From the NCBI GenBank assembly GCA_039707655.1, contig CM077664.1, positions 27,082,781-27,146,780 of the forward strand: a DNA stretch of 64,000 bases, in the 5' to 3' direction. Positions 33,330-44,870 of the stretch are shown here, piece by piece. Below the pieces are notes generated by a model. That model did no database searches. It had not been told where the DNA came from and saw only the letters and a program-made list of their open reading frames with translations. The stretch comes from Elymus sibiricus (lineage: Eukaryota > Streptophyta > Magnoliopsida > Poales > Poaceae). How positions within the stretch are numbered: the first letter of the stretch is position 1; every line of letters begins with the position of its first letter. Made by a program: the position numbers and the translations under genes.

Positions 33330-34800
33330 CCAAATTGGCCCAGGATAAACGAGGTTGCTATGAACTCTTGTTTTTATTTTCGTGAGTGGGGGGTCCAGAG
33401 AGGATACTAGTCTGCTTATTCGAACCATTTGCATATTTACTAGCTTCGGGCTTATGTCTTTTGAAATCATGTGCAAATTTACCCCGAAAAGTAGAACATT
33501 ATATTGTGTTGATTTTGTGAATGGCAAAGGATTCTAATCAGGCAGTCGATCCGCGTCTCAGGTCGGGCAGCACGTGTGGCAGTGGGCCAATGTGAATGCT
33601 CTCCCACATATGATTGCAACAAAGCGGGGGTGATCTCACCCAAGATGACCTCAAACTGAAAAATGTTCAACATGAAAGTTGTAAGTCTCATCAAGAAGAA
33701 TAAATTTGCATTCTGGACGATTTCAATCAAAAAACATATGGGACCCGCGCCAAAATAGCGTGAAGATTCTAAAGATGGATCGACTGTCCGGTCAAATTTG
33801 ATTCGAAATGTCTACATGGTTGTTCGTGTGCGATTTTGAATAAGGTTAGTTTTGGATAATTTGGATGGTTTTGAAGTCTTTTTCTTGTCCGGAAAGTCCA
33901 ACCGTGGGAGGTGACGACTAATTGACAAATCAGTCTAGCACTCTTATCATTTACCTTTTCTCCTCTCTCCCTCATTATTGCTCCTCTTCCTTCTTTGCTA
34001 TTCATGTTACAAGGCAACAATACTTGAGTCTCTAGGAGCAGTTAGGCTGATCTAGGACAGCCCATAGTTGTCACACCTCCTAAGGGGTCCCTCCTGGGTG
34101 TGTGGGGTTTTGGGTCTTCAAGAGACCTTGCTGCCGCGTCCTCGTATCACACTTCTGGCTAGGTTCCCCCGATGACGTGTCATGTGTTCCACACTCGACA
34201 CCGGGGGCAACATGGTGCCATGTTCATGTACGAACAATATGTTAATATTTTTCCTTCCTATAGATAATAAAGTTTGACTTATGGAAAAACCTATAGGACT
34301 TTTTTTTAAAACTAAACCTATAGGACGTGCTTTATTGGAAAGAAGAGACTGATTTTGTGTCAATTCTTGTTTAAAAAGGGGTTATTTAGAAGTTTGTTCA
34401 TGGTAGTATCATCGATATGTTTGATTTCTTTTTAACAATTTAAATCTTATTATGCACATCATGTCCGTGCGCAGACAATGGAAATCACCCTTGAGGCCGT
34501 GTTTGGATTGTCATTTTGGAGAGCTATACCCCTGTAAAATATACAGGCTTCCATCCGTCGTTTTTTTGCAGGTGAAAATCAAACTGTGGCCGGTAATATA
34601 CAAGTGTAAAATAAATACAGGTGTATGAACATACACCGATTCCAAGTGGGGAATGACGAGTGATGCCATGTGTACTCATAATTATCTATTGTTCATTGGG
34701 TTTTTTAGATAGCTCACTGCTTGCGCTGTTTACCTTGCCGCACTATGGCAGAAACAAAATAATCAGCCACGCATGTGCTTTGTCTCAACTGAGTTCCTCA
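33330..34800. other. No gene recognised
   Basis: 3' flank of the protease-like gene. Frames are short and unrecognised. The stretch 34,495-34,660 begins GGCCGTGTTTGGATTG like some MITE ends, but no inverted partner was found. Confidence 0.45.
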
Positions 34801-34814
34801 AGAGCGAATTGAGG

Positions 34815-34990
34815 ATAACTCAGACAGTTAGGTTTCTTGTGGTGGAACCAAACCCACCAGGGTTCAAATCCTAGACTTGGCATTGGTGCTCACATTTTTC
34901 CTGGATTCATTTCAGATTCTCTGGCGATGTTCGTTTAGTGGGAGGAGATATTCCCGTCGACTCTGAGGAACCTATCGCTCTCTAGTGGTT
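34815..34990 (+). mobile_element. tRNA-derived SINE relic
   Basis: An A-box-like TAACTCAGACAGTTAG is followed by GTTTCTTGTGGTGGAACC and a B-box GGTTCAAATCC (34,861-34,871), then CTAGACTTGGCATTGGTGCTC. This order matches the minus-strand copy at 5870-6090. Boundaries are approximate and no target duplication was found. Confidence 0.5.
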
Positions 34991-35399
34991 CATGCTCTCG
35001 TTCTGGTTCAACTCTATGATTTTTTATTTACACAATGCTTACTTCCACGATGAAGGCTTTTCACTAGGGCGTTGGTCTAGCTGGACCTTAGCATGATAAC
35101 TTCCCGACCGCAAGATACAATGTGTAGGCCTGATCTGGCGAAGCGCCTTTGGCTCGAGCTCAGGATGGAGTTCAATTTGTTTGGCTCTTTGAAAACCTGG
35201 TTGAAATTTCCTTGATTTTTTTAGGATGTCTTGAATCATTAAAAGTTTCTAATATTAGGAGTATAAAGCAGGGTCCTTGTTCGCAGAAAATAGAAGTGCC
35301 TAGAATTCCAGCTGAGTTAATTAGACAGGTTGGTCCTATACATGTACATTCCGACCAGTTTAATCATTCTACTCTTTTTTCTAAAATCACAAAGTACAA

Positions 35400-37020
35400 T
35401 GTAAACGAGCGGTAGGCATGAAACTGCATCAAGACGTGGACAATACCCTCCAAAAATGCTGTGAAATTTTAAATAATGATGAATCTAAGAGGGTACCAAG
35501 ACAAAAGCTACGGGATATTGAATGACTTTCACATGATTCAGCTGACATAGAGATCCTTTTAGCTTACAAAAGGTTGTGTTGGCAATAACACGCTCCGGAG
35601 AGGATTCAAGAAAGCATAGTATGGTAGAGAGATATGCAAGATGTTTCAGCTGTGTTGAAAACTCGTCGAGAAAAACATAATATTGAAGGAACTGGTGCCC
35701 TACATCAATCAAGTTTACAAACGATGGTGAGTATAGAAATGCTAGGATGCAATCTCCAAACTGGGATCTGCAGTCGCAGCTCTCACTTCAGCCATACAAA
35801 ACAAAGCCACATCACCAAAGTAACATTAGCTTGCACGTGCTTATTTATCATCTTATTCGGACAATCGAGGTAGCAAAAAAGATTCAGGATATCAGTAACG
35901 AGCAAAGTGGCTTCTGTTTCTGCTTCGGCGTTTTTTTTCCGGTATGCGCAAGGTAACGACTGAAGCAAGATGTGCCTGCCAATAGGACCAGCAGCCAAAG
36001 TGGATTCTCGACGAACGTCGAGAGATTTAAAAAAGTGGTCTATCAAGGATTCCAGGTTGACTAGCAAAGAACTTGGAAGATGAGCTAGTCAATAATAATG
36101 AAAAGATTATGCATGTGCTGCATAACTTCAGAGACATGTCCATATATATAAACAATACTATGTAGCTAGGGTTTACACTTTACAAGACTGGGCAACCATA
36201 CTAGGCCATCTTGATTGACTCCAAGCAAATGGAGCTAGCACAAAATACAATGTAAAGGATGAAGTGCATTCAGTTGTGGACAATGCCCTCCAAAAATGTT
36301 GTGAAATTTTAAGTAATCTGAGAGGGAGGTACCAAGGCCAACGCAACGTGACAAACATGGAAACAATTCCGAATATATATACATATATATTGGATGAGTT
36401 TCATATGATCCGGATGACATACAAATCCATTTAGGTTACAAAAAGAGTAGTAGCAGGTAGTGTTGGCAAGAACACGCCCTGCACAGTATTAACAAAGCAA
36501 AGTATAGTACAGAGATATGCCAAGATGTTTCAGCTGTGTTGAAAGCTTGTAGAAAAAAAGCATAATATCTAAGGGACTGGTGCGAAATAAGACAGTGAAA
36601 AATTACGAAAATACAAAAGTTTGTTGTCTCCAAGCGGTAGGGACTCTGAACTTTGAAATGTTTTTGTTTATGACACAAGTAGTCATATTGATCCAGAAGC
36701 ACAAGAGGATATATAGTTGCTTCCACCTGAATCAATCAATTTGCAAGCAGGAAGCGCACACAAGTAAACAGAAACCTTTACAAACCAAGTTCATCCTAAG
36801 GTTTTGAACAGGAAAAAAAGACATAATGGCCTAAATCAAGTTCACAAACGGTGGTGAGTATAGAAATGCCAGGGTGCATGCAGTCTCCAAACCGGGCGGG
36901 ATCTGCGGTCGCAGCACTCGCTTCAGCCATTCAAAACAAAGCCACATCACCAAAGTAACATTAGCTTGCGCGTGTCTGTCTATCATCTTATTCGGATAAT
37001 CGAGGTAGCGAAAAACTTGT
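35400..37020. repeat. Two diverged copies of a local repeat
   Basis: Blocks such as GTGGACAATACCCTCCAAAA, GATATGCAAGATGTTTCAGC and AAAGCCACATCACCAAAGTA recur in the same order at 35,400-35,960 and at 36,260-37,010. They recur again at 41,070-41,700, with that copy's duplicate at 46,115-46,745. No coding sequence is recognisable, so these may be parts of an undescribed dispersed element or an old local duplication. Confidence 0.7.
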
Positions 37021-37177
37021 ATCATTGTGCCGAGTTGTAAGATTAAGATCCATTCTGAAATAATAAGTTTTTTTTTGTAAATAATTTTTTGTGTGTGTCG
37101 CAATGCATAGCTAGCTAGTAGTGCATATCCGAGGGTAGGAATTGTGTGCAACCATAAATGAGCCAAATTAAGAAGTA

Positions 37178-37259
37178 CTCCCTCCGTCCTATAATATAAG
37201 AACGTTTTTGGACACTAGTGTAGTGTCAAAAACGCTCTTATATTATGGGACGGAGGGAG
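37178..37259. mobile_element. Stowaway MITE (82 bp)
   Basis: CTCCCTCCGTCCTATAATAT and its inverted end ATATTATGGGACGGAGGGAG enclose a nearly perfect hairpin, with TA duplicated at 37,176-37,177 and 37,260-37,261. This is the standard short Stowaway form of Triticeae. Confidence 0.97.
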
Positions 37260-37270
37260 TATTTTCTTGC

Positions 37271-38212
37271 GGTGGCCCAAATTAAGCAAATGTAGGGGAA
37301 GCAATGGATCCAGACAAGCACGCGCTCGTGCAAGCCTTGTTTCTTTTCATCCCCACCCCACATAACGCATGCAAGGCAGTCAAGAGGCTTCCTATTGGTA
37401 GTAGTCGAGATTACTCTACTTCATCATTTGCTTTTGCTCCCCATGCCTCCTCATCCTACTCTACCAGTTGTCGCCCATGTGATCGAGCCATCAACAATCA
37501 TGGCCAGCTCCGATGTCAACACCATGCTTGCAGCCGACACCGAGGAACACTGCCTCGCCAGTGCGACCCCCACGCTCGTGCCCTCCGATGACATAGCAAA
37601 AGTGAAGGCCCCCGCCCCGCCTCTAACAAAGGGAAAAGGAAGGTGCAACCTTAGGAGGGGTGCCTCTGCATAGTGCTTGCTCTCTTGGCGCTACAAGAAA
37701 CATCTCAAGGCCACCCCCTCCCCCAGTGCCTAGACCTGGGGTTGGCTTGCAATGTTTCTTGTACTTGGACTTTGAGGTCACCAACATTAGTGCCTTGAGT
37801 ACAAGTACCATGCATGGGACCCTTCCCAGGGATGCACCTTCCCTTTCCCTTCATCATTGTCGGGGACGAGGGCCTTACCTTTCCCTATGTGAATGGTGGG
37901 GGCAAGGCCAGGGGGCGGTGAGGCGGTGTTTCCTGAGGTCGTCTGCGGGCATGGTGCTGATTCTGAAGTTGGCAATAACCAACGATGGGTCGATCATGTG
38001 GGCAATAGGTGGGAGAGCGGGATGGAGGAGCATGGAGAACACAAGCGAATGAGGGAGCATAGGAAGCTCGTCTACTACCTAGAGGCAACATCATGTCTTC
38101 CCTACGTGTAATGCGTGAGGTGGGATAAAAAGAAACCGAAGAGGAAACGAGGCTCGTGTGGCGGCGTTCTTGGGTGGAGTTGTTACTTCTCCTACTACTG
38201 CTTAATTTGGCC
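37271..38212. repeat. Large diverged inverted repeat (about 0.94 kb)
   Basis: The left arm, from about 37,271 (GGCCCAAATTAAGCAAATG), and the right arm, ending about 38,212, are reverse complements with many mismatches and indels. Matching pairs include CCCATGTGATCGAGCCATCA against the inverse of TGATGGGTCGATCATGTGGG, GGTGCAACCTTAGG against CCCAGGGATGCACC, and ACAAGAAACAT against ATGTTTCTTGT near the apex. The outer right border meets ACTCCCTCCATTTC, a Stowaway-like end. Each arm has coding-like frames (92 and 130 codons) that I cannot assign. Confidence 0.7.
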
Positions 38213-38289
38213 CTACACAAAAAACAAATACTCCCTCCATTTCTTTTTAGTTCGCATATAAGATTTGTCTCCTTCTACTGGAGCTTGAG

Positions 38290-39421
38290 GCAGATCTATG
38301 CTGTCATCGACCTCTCCTTGTGTTAGATTCAACGAGCATGAGCAGCGGGGAGGAGCCTGGTGGCGATGGTGGACAAGCACGAGACAGAAAGGAACTCGAC
38401 GACATGGCCTGGATCTGGTCTCGCCTTATCGTGGTGAGACAACAGATGTATCTGCCCTCATCGTGGTGGAGAGGAGTGAGCTGACAGATCCGTGGAACAT
38501 GGATGGTAAAGAAGTAGTCGATAGCGGGGGAGGGGGGGAGGAAATGGTCATGGTGGGGGAGGTAAGGAGATGATGGTAATGACTCGATCTAGATCTGAAG
38601 AGGAGGGGGAGAATAGAAGGAATGGAGAGTGGGTGGAGGCTGACACCTTCATCTGGCTTTGATGGGTCCTAGAACTCTTGGGAATCGATGAGCATGGGCA
38701 ACGGGGAGGAGCCTGGTGGTGGTGGTGGACAAGCACGAGACATAGAGGAACTCAACAACATGGCATGGATTTGGTCTCGCCTTGCTATGGTGAGACAACC
38801 GATCCGTCAGACCTCCTCGAGGTGGAGAGGAGTGAGGCAGTAGATCTGTGGAGCATGAATGATAAGGAAGTAGTTGGCAGTGCGGGGAGGAAATGGTCAT
38901 GGTGGGGGGATGGATGAGATGATGGTGGTGTCTCGATCCAGATCTGAAGAGGAGGAGAGTGGAAGGAATGGAGAGGCCAATTAATTGGGTGGAGGCTGAA
39001 ACCGAGAAGCGGGGAGGAGCCTGATGGTGGTGGTGGAAAAGCTTGAGACGGAGAGGAACTCGACGACATGGCCTAGATATGGTCCCGCTTTGCCGTCGTG
39101 AGACAACGGGTCCGTCTGGCCTTGATGTGGTGGGGAGGAGGGAGCCGACAGATCCGTGGCACATGGATGGTAAGGAAGTAGTTGGTAGTGGTGGGGGGGG
39201 ATGTTCATGCTGGGAGGAGGTAAGGAGGCGATGGTGATGATTCGATCCAGATCTGAAGCTTAGAGGCAAATTAATTGGGTGGCTCCGAATGCTTAGGTAG
39301 GTCCAGGAATCTAATAGGCATGTAGGTCTAAACTACAGGAAGGTAGTGACCCCACATGACAGAAAAGGTATTTTTCTTGTGCATATTTATTGTCTGGTTT
39401 GTTCAATGAAAACTAAAAGTG

Positions 39422-39485
<64 letters not shown>

Positions 39486-40720
39486 AGATCCATCCGTCCT
39501 CGTCGTGGTGGGGAGGAGTGAGCCGACATATCCATGCCGGGGGCGCAAATGGTCATGGTGGGGGAAGGGAAGGAGATATATGATGGTGATGACTCGATCT
39601 AGATCTGAAGAGGAGGAGAATAGAAGGAATGGAGAGTAAATTAATCTGGTGGAGGCTGACACCTTCATCGGGCTTTGATGGGTCCTAGAACTCTTGGGAA
39701 TCGATGAGCACGAGCAGCGGGGAGGAGCCTAGTGGCGGTGGTGGACAAGCACGAGACATAGAGGAACTCAACAACATGGCATGGATCTGGTCTCACCTTG
39801 CCGTGGTGAGACAATAGATCCGTCCGTCCTCCTTGAGGTGGGGAGGAGTGAGCCAGTAGATCCATGGAGCATGAATGGTAAGGAAGTAGTTGGAGTACGA
39901 GGAGGGAATGGTCATGGTGGGAGGAGGGGGATGAGATGATGGTGATGTCTCAATCTAGATTTGAAGAGGAGGAGGAGAGTGGAAGGAATGGAGGGGCAAA
40001 TTAACAGGGTGAAGGCTCACCTTCATCTGGTTTCAATGGGTCCACTCTTGGGATTCGATGAGCACGAGAGGCAGGGGGAGCCTGGTGGCGGTGGTGGACA
40101 AGGACGAGATGGAGACGAACCCGACTACATGGGCTGGATCTGGTCCTGCCTTTTCCCTGGTAAGACAACAAATCCGTCCGGCCTCGTCGTGGCGAGAAGG
40201 CGTGAGCCAGCAGATCTGTGGCGCAAGGATGGTGAGGAAGTAGTTGGCAGTGAGGGGAGGGAATGATCATGCTGGGAGGAGGGGAGGAGATGATGGTGAT
40301 GGCTCGATCCAGAAGAGGAGGAGAGTGGAAGGAATGGAGAGGCAAATTAATTGGGTGGAGGCTGAAACCTTTATCTGGTTTCGATGGGTCATGGAACTTT
40401 TGCGATCCGATGAGCATAGGCAGTGGGGAGGAGCCTGGTGGTGGTGGCAGAAAAGCACGAGACAGAGAGAAACTCGACGACATGGCCTGGATATGGTCTC
40501 GCCTTGCCATTGTGAGACAACAGATCCGTCTGGCCTCGGTGCGGTGGGGGAGGAGGGAGCCGACAGATATGTGGCACATGGATGGTAAGAAAGTAGTTAG
40601 CAGTGGCAGGGGAGGGAATGTTCATGCTGGGAGGAGGGGAGGAGGCGATGGTGATGACTCGATCCAGATCTGAAAAGAAGAGGCATATTAATTTGGTGGC
40701 TCCGAATGCTAGGGTAGGTC
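38290..40720. repeat. 352-bp tandem repeat family
   Basis: The landmark GATGAGCA-GAG-AGCGGGGAGGAGCCTGGTGG recurs near 38,327, 38,680, 38,999, 39,699, 40,051 and 40,403. Spacing is close to 352 bp, or a multiple, except one shortened unit and one interval disturbed by a GA run. Units also share TCGACGACATGGCCTGGATC and GGTGAGACAAC blocks. Copies differ by roughly a tenth to a fifth of positions by eye. The last two and a half copies lie inside the 5.05-kb duplication, so they recur at 44,880-45,760. Open frames exist on both strands but change between units, so I do not call a gene. Confidence 0.8.
39424..39484. repeat. (GA)n microsatellite
   Basis: An uninterrupted run of about 30 GA dinucleotides within the 352-bp repeat array. 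The adjacent bases CATATTTATTGTCTGGTTTG also occur before the impure GA/G tract at 40,844-40,892, so both microsatellites arose at the same place of related units. Confidence 0.97.
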
Positions 40721-41967
40721 CGGGAATCTAATAGGCATGTAGGTCTAAACTACACGAAGGTAGTGAACCCACATGACAGAAAACGTATTTTTCTTGTGCA
40801 TATTTATTGTATGGTTTGTTCAATGAAAATTAAAAGTGGCCAGAGAGAGGGGGAGGGGGAGAGAGAGAGAGGGGGGGAGAGAGAGAGTGAGAGTTCTTTT
40901 TAACGGATGAATTAACCCATTAGTAATTTCTGGTTTAGAAAGAAAGAATAGGGACATAATTATTGATTAGGGAGAGGGGGGGGGGGGGGGGAGGGAGGGG
41001 AGAGATAGAGCATATATTTAATATTCAGATTTGTTTTACGCATGCTATCAACAGTAGTAATACACACCGGGCATGAAACTGCGTTCAGGTGTGGACAATA
41101 CCCTCCAACAATCTTGAACATGTAAACATCATGGTCACAAAAAAAGAGAGCAGTAGTAGGTAGCCTTGGCACGAACACACCCTGGAGAGGATTCAAGAAA
41201 GCATAGCATAGTACAGAGATATGCCACTAAAATAAAATAAATTAGTAGAGGAAGTGAAGTGACATGAAATGTTTGTTCATGACACAAGCAGTCATTTTGA
41301 CCCAAAAGTACAAGAGGATATATAGTTGCTCCCACCTGAATCAACCAATTTGCAAACAAGGAGCACACAAGTAGGCAGACACCATCAAGGAGTACAAACC
41401 AAGTTCGTCCCAAGGTTTTGAACAAAAAACAAAAGGCAAACACACTGCGCCGCATCAAGTTCACACACGACGGTGGGTGTAGAAATGCTAGGATGCAATC
41501 TCCAAACCAGGATCTGCAGTCACAGCTCTTGCGTCAGCCATTACAAAATAAAGACACATCACCAAAGTAGCAGTAGCTTTGCGCGTGTTTGATCATCAGC
41601 TTAATCGGATAATCGAGGTACAGAAAAAAGATCCAGTGCATCAGTAACTAGCAAAGTGGTTTCTGTTTCTGTTTGGGCGTTCCTATTTTTCCCCCCGGTG
41701 TGCGCAAGGTAAGAAGACTCAAGCACGATTTACCTACTACCAATAGCACAAGCAGCCAAAGGCCCTACTTGTGTTTATACACACTACTCATTCTCAACCA
41801 ACATCCAGAGATTTTTTTTTAAATATAAATGTTACACGAAACACTGTTTCACAGTAGAAAAAATAAACGGTCTATCAAAGATTCCAAATTGACTAGCAAA
41901 GAACATGAAAGACTGTGCATGTGCTACATAACTTCAGAGACATGTCCATATATATAAACAAAACTAT

Positions 41968-43240
41968 GTAGCTAGGGCTTACAAGACTGCAACCATACTA
42001 GGCCATCTTGACTGACTCCAGGAAAATGGAGCTAGCCCAAATCAGTGTGGATAAACATCAGCTCCAGAATGGCCAGCAGTTAGAGAATCGGCTACGGAGC
42101 TACAGCTTGTTAATGCGGAGGTTGGATCCAAGACTGAAAGTATGAACGAGGGCGCAATACAATTCTCGTGCCGCACACAAAGGCGACATGGGGGCTAAAG
42201 TTTGACGAAGATCGGCATGGCATGTTGCCTGTACAAAACAGCCTGGCAATTGCACTGGGAGGATCATTCCCATCATCAGACGTTTTTTTTTTACATCATA
42301 TCATCATAAAGAGCCAATTGCACTGGGAGCACACTTACTTGTATGGCAAGTTCACTTTAGACCACCAACAACAACAAAGCCTTTAGTCCCAAACAAGTTG
42401 GGGTAGGCTAGAGCTGAAACCCATAAGATCTCGCAAGCAACTCATGGTTCTGGCACATGGATAGCTAGCTTCCACACACCCCTGTCCATGGCTAGTTCTT
42501 TAGTGACCACCTTTTTTAAAAAAAAAACTGGATTTTTCAGATCATCAACTTGGTCTAATGGTACAATTAGCTCCATCGTAAATTTAAGTCCGATGTATTC
42601 CAGTTTAATCATGTGCAGATATTGATGAACATGAATGGCAGTTCAGTAGTCAACTCGTAAACCTATGAATGGTTGGATATTAATTATAATTAACACCCAA
42701 ATTTTCACAACTGCATATTTAAAATACTGATTTTAGAACTTTTCAAGTATATGTAAGCAATACTATGTGGCCAGGGTTTACAAGCATGTGCAACCATACT
42801 AGACCATCTTGATTGACTCCAAGTAAATGGAGCTAGCCCAAATTAATGTGGCTAAACATTAGCTCTAGAATGGCCATCAGAGACTCAGTTAGAGAACCGG
42901 TATGGAGCTACAACTTGTTAACGCGGAGGTTGGATACAAGGTTGGAACTATGACATTATAAAGAGCTAACTGCATAGGGAGTACATCTAGTTGCACGGCA
43001 TGTTCACCTTAGACCGCCTTTTTGATAAAAACTGGATTTTCCAGCCCATCAACTTGCTCTAATGGTTTAGTTAGCTCCGCCATAAATTTTAGTTCGAATG
43101 TGTTCCAGTTTAATCACATACAGATATTGAAGAACATGAATGCCAATTCAGTAGCCAACTCTTAAACTTATGCATAGTTCGATACTAATTATATCATCTC
43201 AATATATATTTGAAATACTGGTTTTAGATTTTTCATGTGC
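41968..43240. repeat. Older 0.8-kb tandem repeat inside the duplication unit
   Basis: Blocks such as CCATACTAGGCCATCTTGAC and GAATGGCCAGCAGTTAGAGA at about 41,990-42,130 recur with changes at 42,790-42,940. Similarly ACTGGATTTTTCAGATCATC at 42,527 recurs near 43,028. The period is about 0.8 kb. The same first block also appears at about 36,190. The pattern is repeated in copy B (47,016-48,288). Confidence 0.75.
42364..42511 (-). mobile_element. Au-like SINE, copy A
   Basis: On the minus strand it reads GGCTAGAGC-type sequence as CTCTAGCCTACCCCAACTTG, then TTTGGGACTAAAGGC and a TTTGTTGTTGTTGG tail. The tail of TTG units and the CCTACCCCAACTTG block are, as far as I recall, those of the Au SINE family of grasses. 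The upstream part includes CATGTGCCAGAACCATGAGT. The copy is probably 5'-truncated. Confidence 0.65.
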
Positions 43241-44620
43241 ATTTTAAGAGCTGTGAAAGGGCTTAATAAAAACAGAAAACATTATATGACTTTTTCTAGC
43301 ATTTTGTAGCTTATTTTTTAAAGATTTATTTGAACTTCCAACCTGATTCCAATTCAAAATTACTAACTGAAAGAGATAGGGCTATGTTTGGCAGCTCCAT
43401 TTTTTGCTTGGCAAATCTCGGAAATCTGCCCACACCAAGCAGCAAACCGATCGCTGGTCAAGTCCATCATGGTACAAAGAAACTCAACTCCTTGGGTGTC
43501 AAATGTTATGGTCTAGAATTAGATGGCCCAGGGCGTGAGAACCACAACAAAGCTATCCTCACAACCCACTCTTATGATATCTCTAAGGAAATAAATTCTA
43601 CCATGTGACAGTAAACATGCAGACAGTATCCACTGCTAGAGTACCTAGCGTACCTGGCACAGATACCAAAAGGCTCCTGCTGACGAGAGACCTCGTATGT
43701 CCAAACTAAGTCCAAATACCAAGTCCAAGCAATGGTCACTAGCTGGAGATGCATGCTAGTTAGGCTTAATAAGAGCGAAGCAAGCAACCTTACGCAGTTT
43801 CAACATACTTCCCACAAGGATTGGATGGTGGAATACTATCAAATGGATACATAAGGACTTGGGCCTTCATTCAAAAGTAGGATAACAGGATCATGATGGT
43901 TAACTACCAAGTCTACCATGCAGAAAGAGTCCAGACAGCAGGGCTTGAACGGGAGGGAGTCTATGAGAAACAGGGGACCAAGCGAGGTGATTTCCTTATT
44001 TTATCTTCCCTTTTATTAATGAAAAGGAAGAAAAATCACTCCTTACATATTAGGGGCTCCTAAAGTAGAGGCAAAACAGGCCAAACAAAAGACAGAATAT
44101 CAATAAATGACTAATAATTAAGCCACAAACTAGAGACAAGACTTACCACACTTATGACATGTGAATATGGGAGTATATGCAATAAAATTATGTACCTACT
44201 TGACCAGACGAACATGAATACAGCAATGGTTCAAGCTACGAAGCAAACTCTGGCTTTTACTATTTAAATGTTAAGCATTTAAAACATGAGAATGAGATGC
44301 CCAATAAGATAGTGCATCATAATGCACAAGCAAGCTAAAACAGTAAGACGAAAGAAACCAGGGCAGGGTAAAAGAGTTAATGGCACCACACAATGACAGA
44401 ATGAAGAAATGGGGCAACATGGTACATACAATCCCCATGATCGCAACCATAGGAAAGCATGCTCTAACATTAATATCAGGCAAAAAAGAGATTACCTTGA
44501 TTCACAGCAGGATACAATCATGTAGAACAAAGCAAAATACCCAAGGCAAACATAACATTTCTGCTGCCATGTGTTTGTAATCAAGGCAATTCACTACTAA
44601 CTGGAAATGTGACAAAATAA

Positions 44621-44870
44621 CTAGTCGCCAAACAAGTCATCATCACTATCATCAGCTGAATTTGCACCGACGTCCCTGCTAGACTTCTTTTCATCAACAA
44701 CTTTGACTTGCTCTGGCTGGCCATCTGATTTATACGCCCATGATGAGCCCAGTTTTGCTGGAACAGAGTCCCCGTAAAGGTCATCATACATACCACCTCT
44801 GGATGTGCTTTTAACTTTGTTAAGCATCTGTTGTAGCTTATCTGTTACCCCACTGTGGGAGGCACTGTCC
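44621..44870 (-). pseudogene. Duplicated 3' end of the NIPP1-like gene
   Basis: The last 83 codons plus stop of the FHA gene (DSASHSGVTDKLQQMLNKVK ... DDSDDDLFGD) are duplicated here, ending at the duplication junction. Upstream of the junction the frame happens to stay open into the 352-bp repeat, so a chimeric frame of 98 codons (44,917-44,621) exists. It has no promoter or FHA domain and is probably not functional. Confidence 0.9.

Larger units (their letters stand above)
39826..44870. repeat. 5.05-kb tandem duplication, copy A
   Basis: The segment matches 44,871-49,918 base for base. The differences I found are C/T at 40,134, G/T at 40,485, G/C at 41,185 and a G run of 16 against 19 at 40,976. 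Copy A begins inside a 352-bp repeat unit and ends inside the last exon of an FHA-gene copy. The tetranucleotide GTCC is shared at both break points (39,822-39,825 and 49,915-49,918), so microhomology-mediated duplication is likely. No intact gene lies inside. Confidence 0.95.

Noticed and set aside
37304..38220. Protein genes in the inverted-repeat arms
   Set aside because: Frames are short, differ between the arms and give no recognisable domain; kept only as coding-like sequence.
38297..40673. Protein-coding gene across the 352-bp repeats
   Set aside because: Frames shift between units and occur on both strands; no splice pattern or domain joins them.
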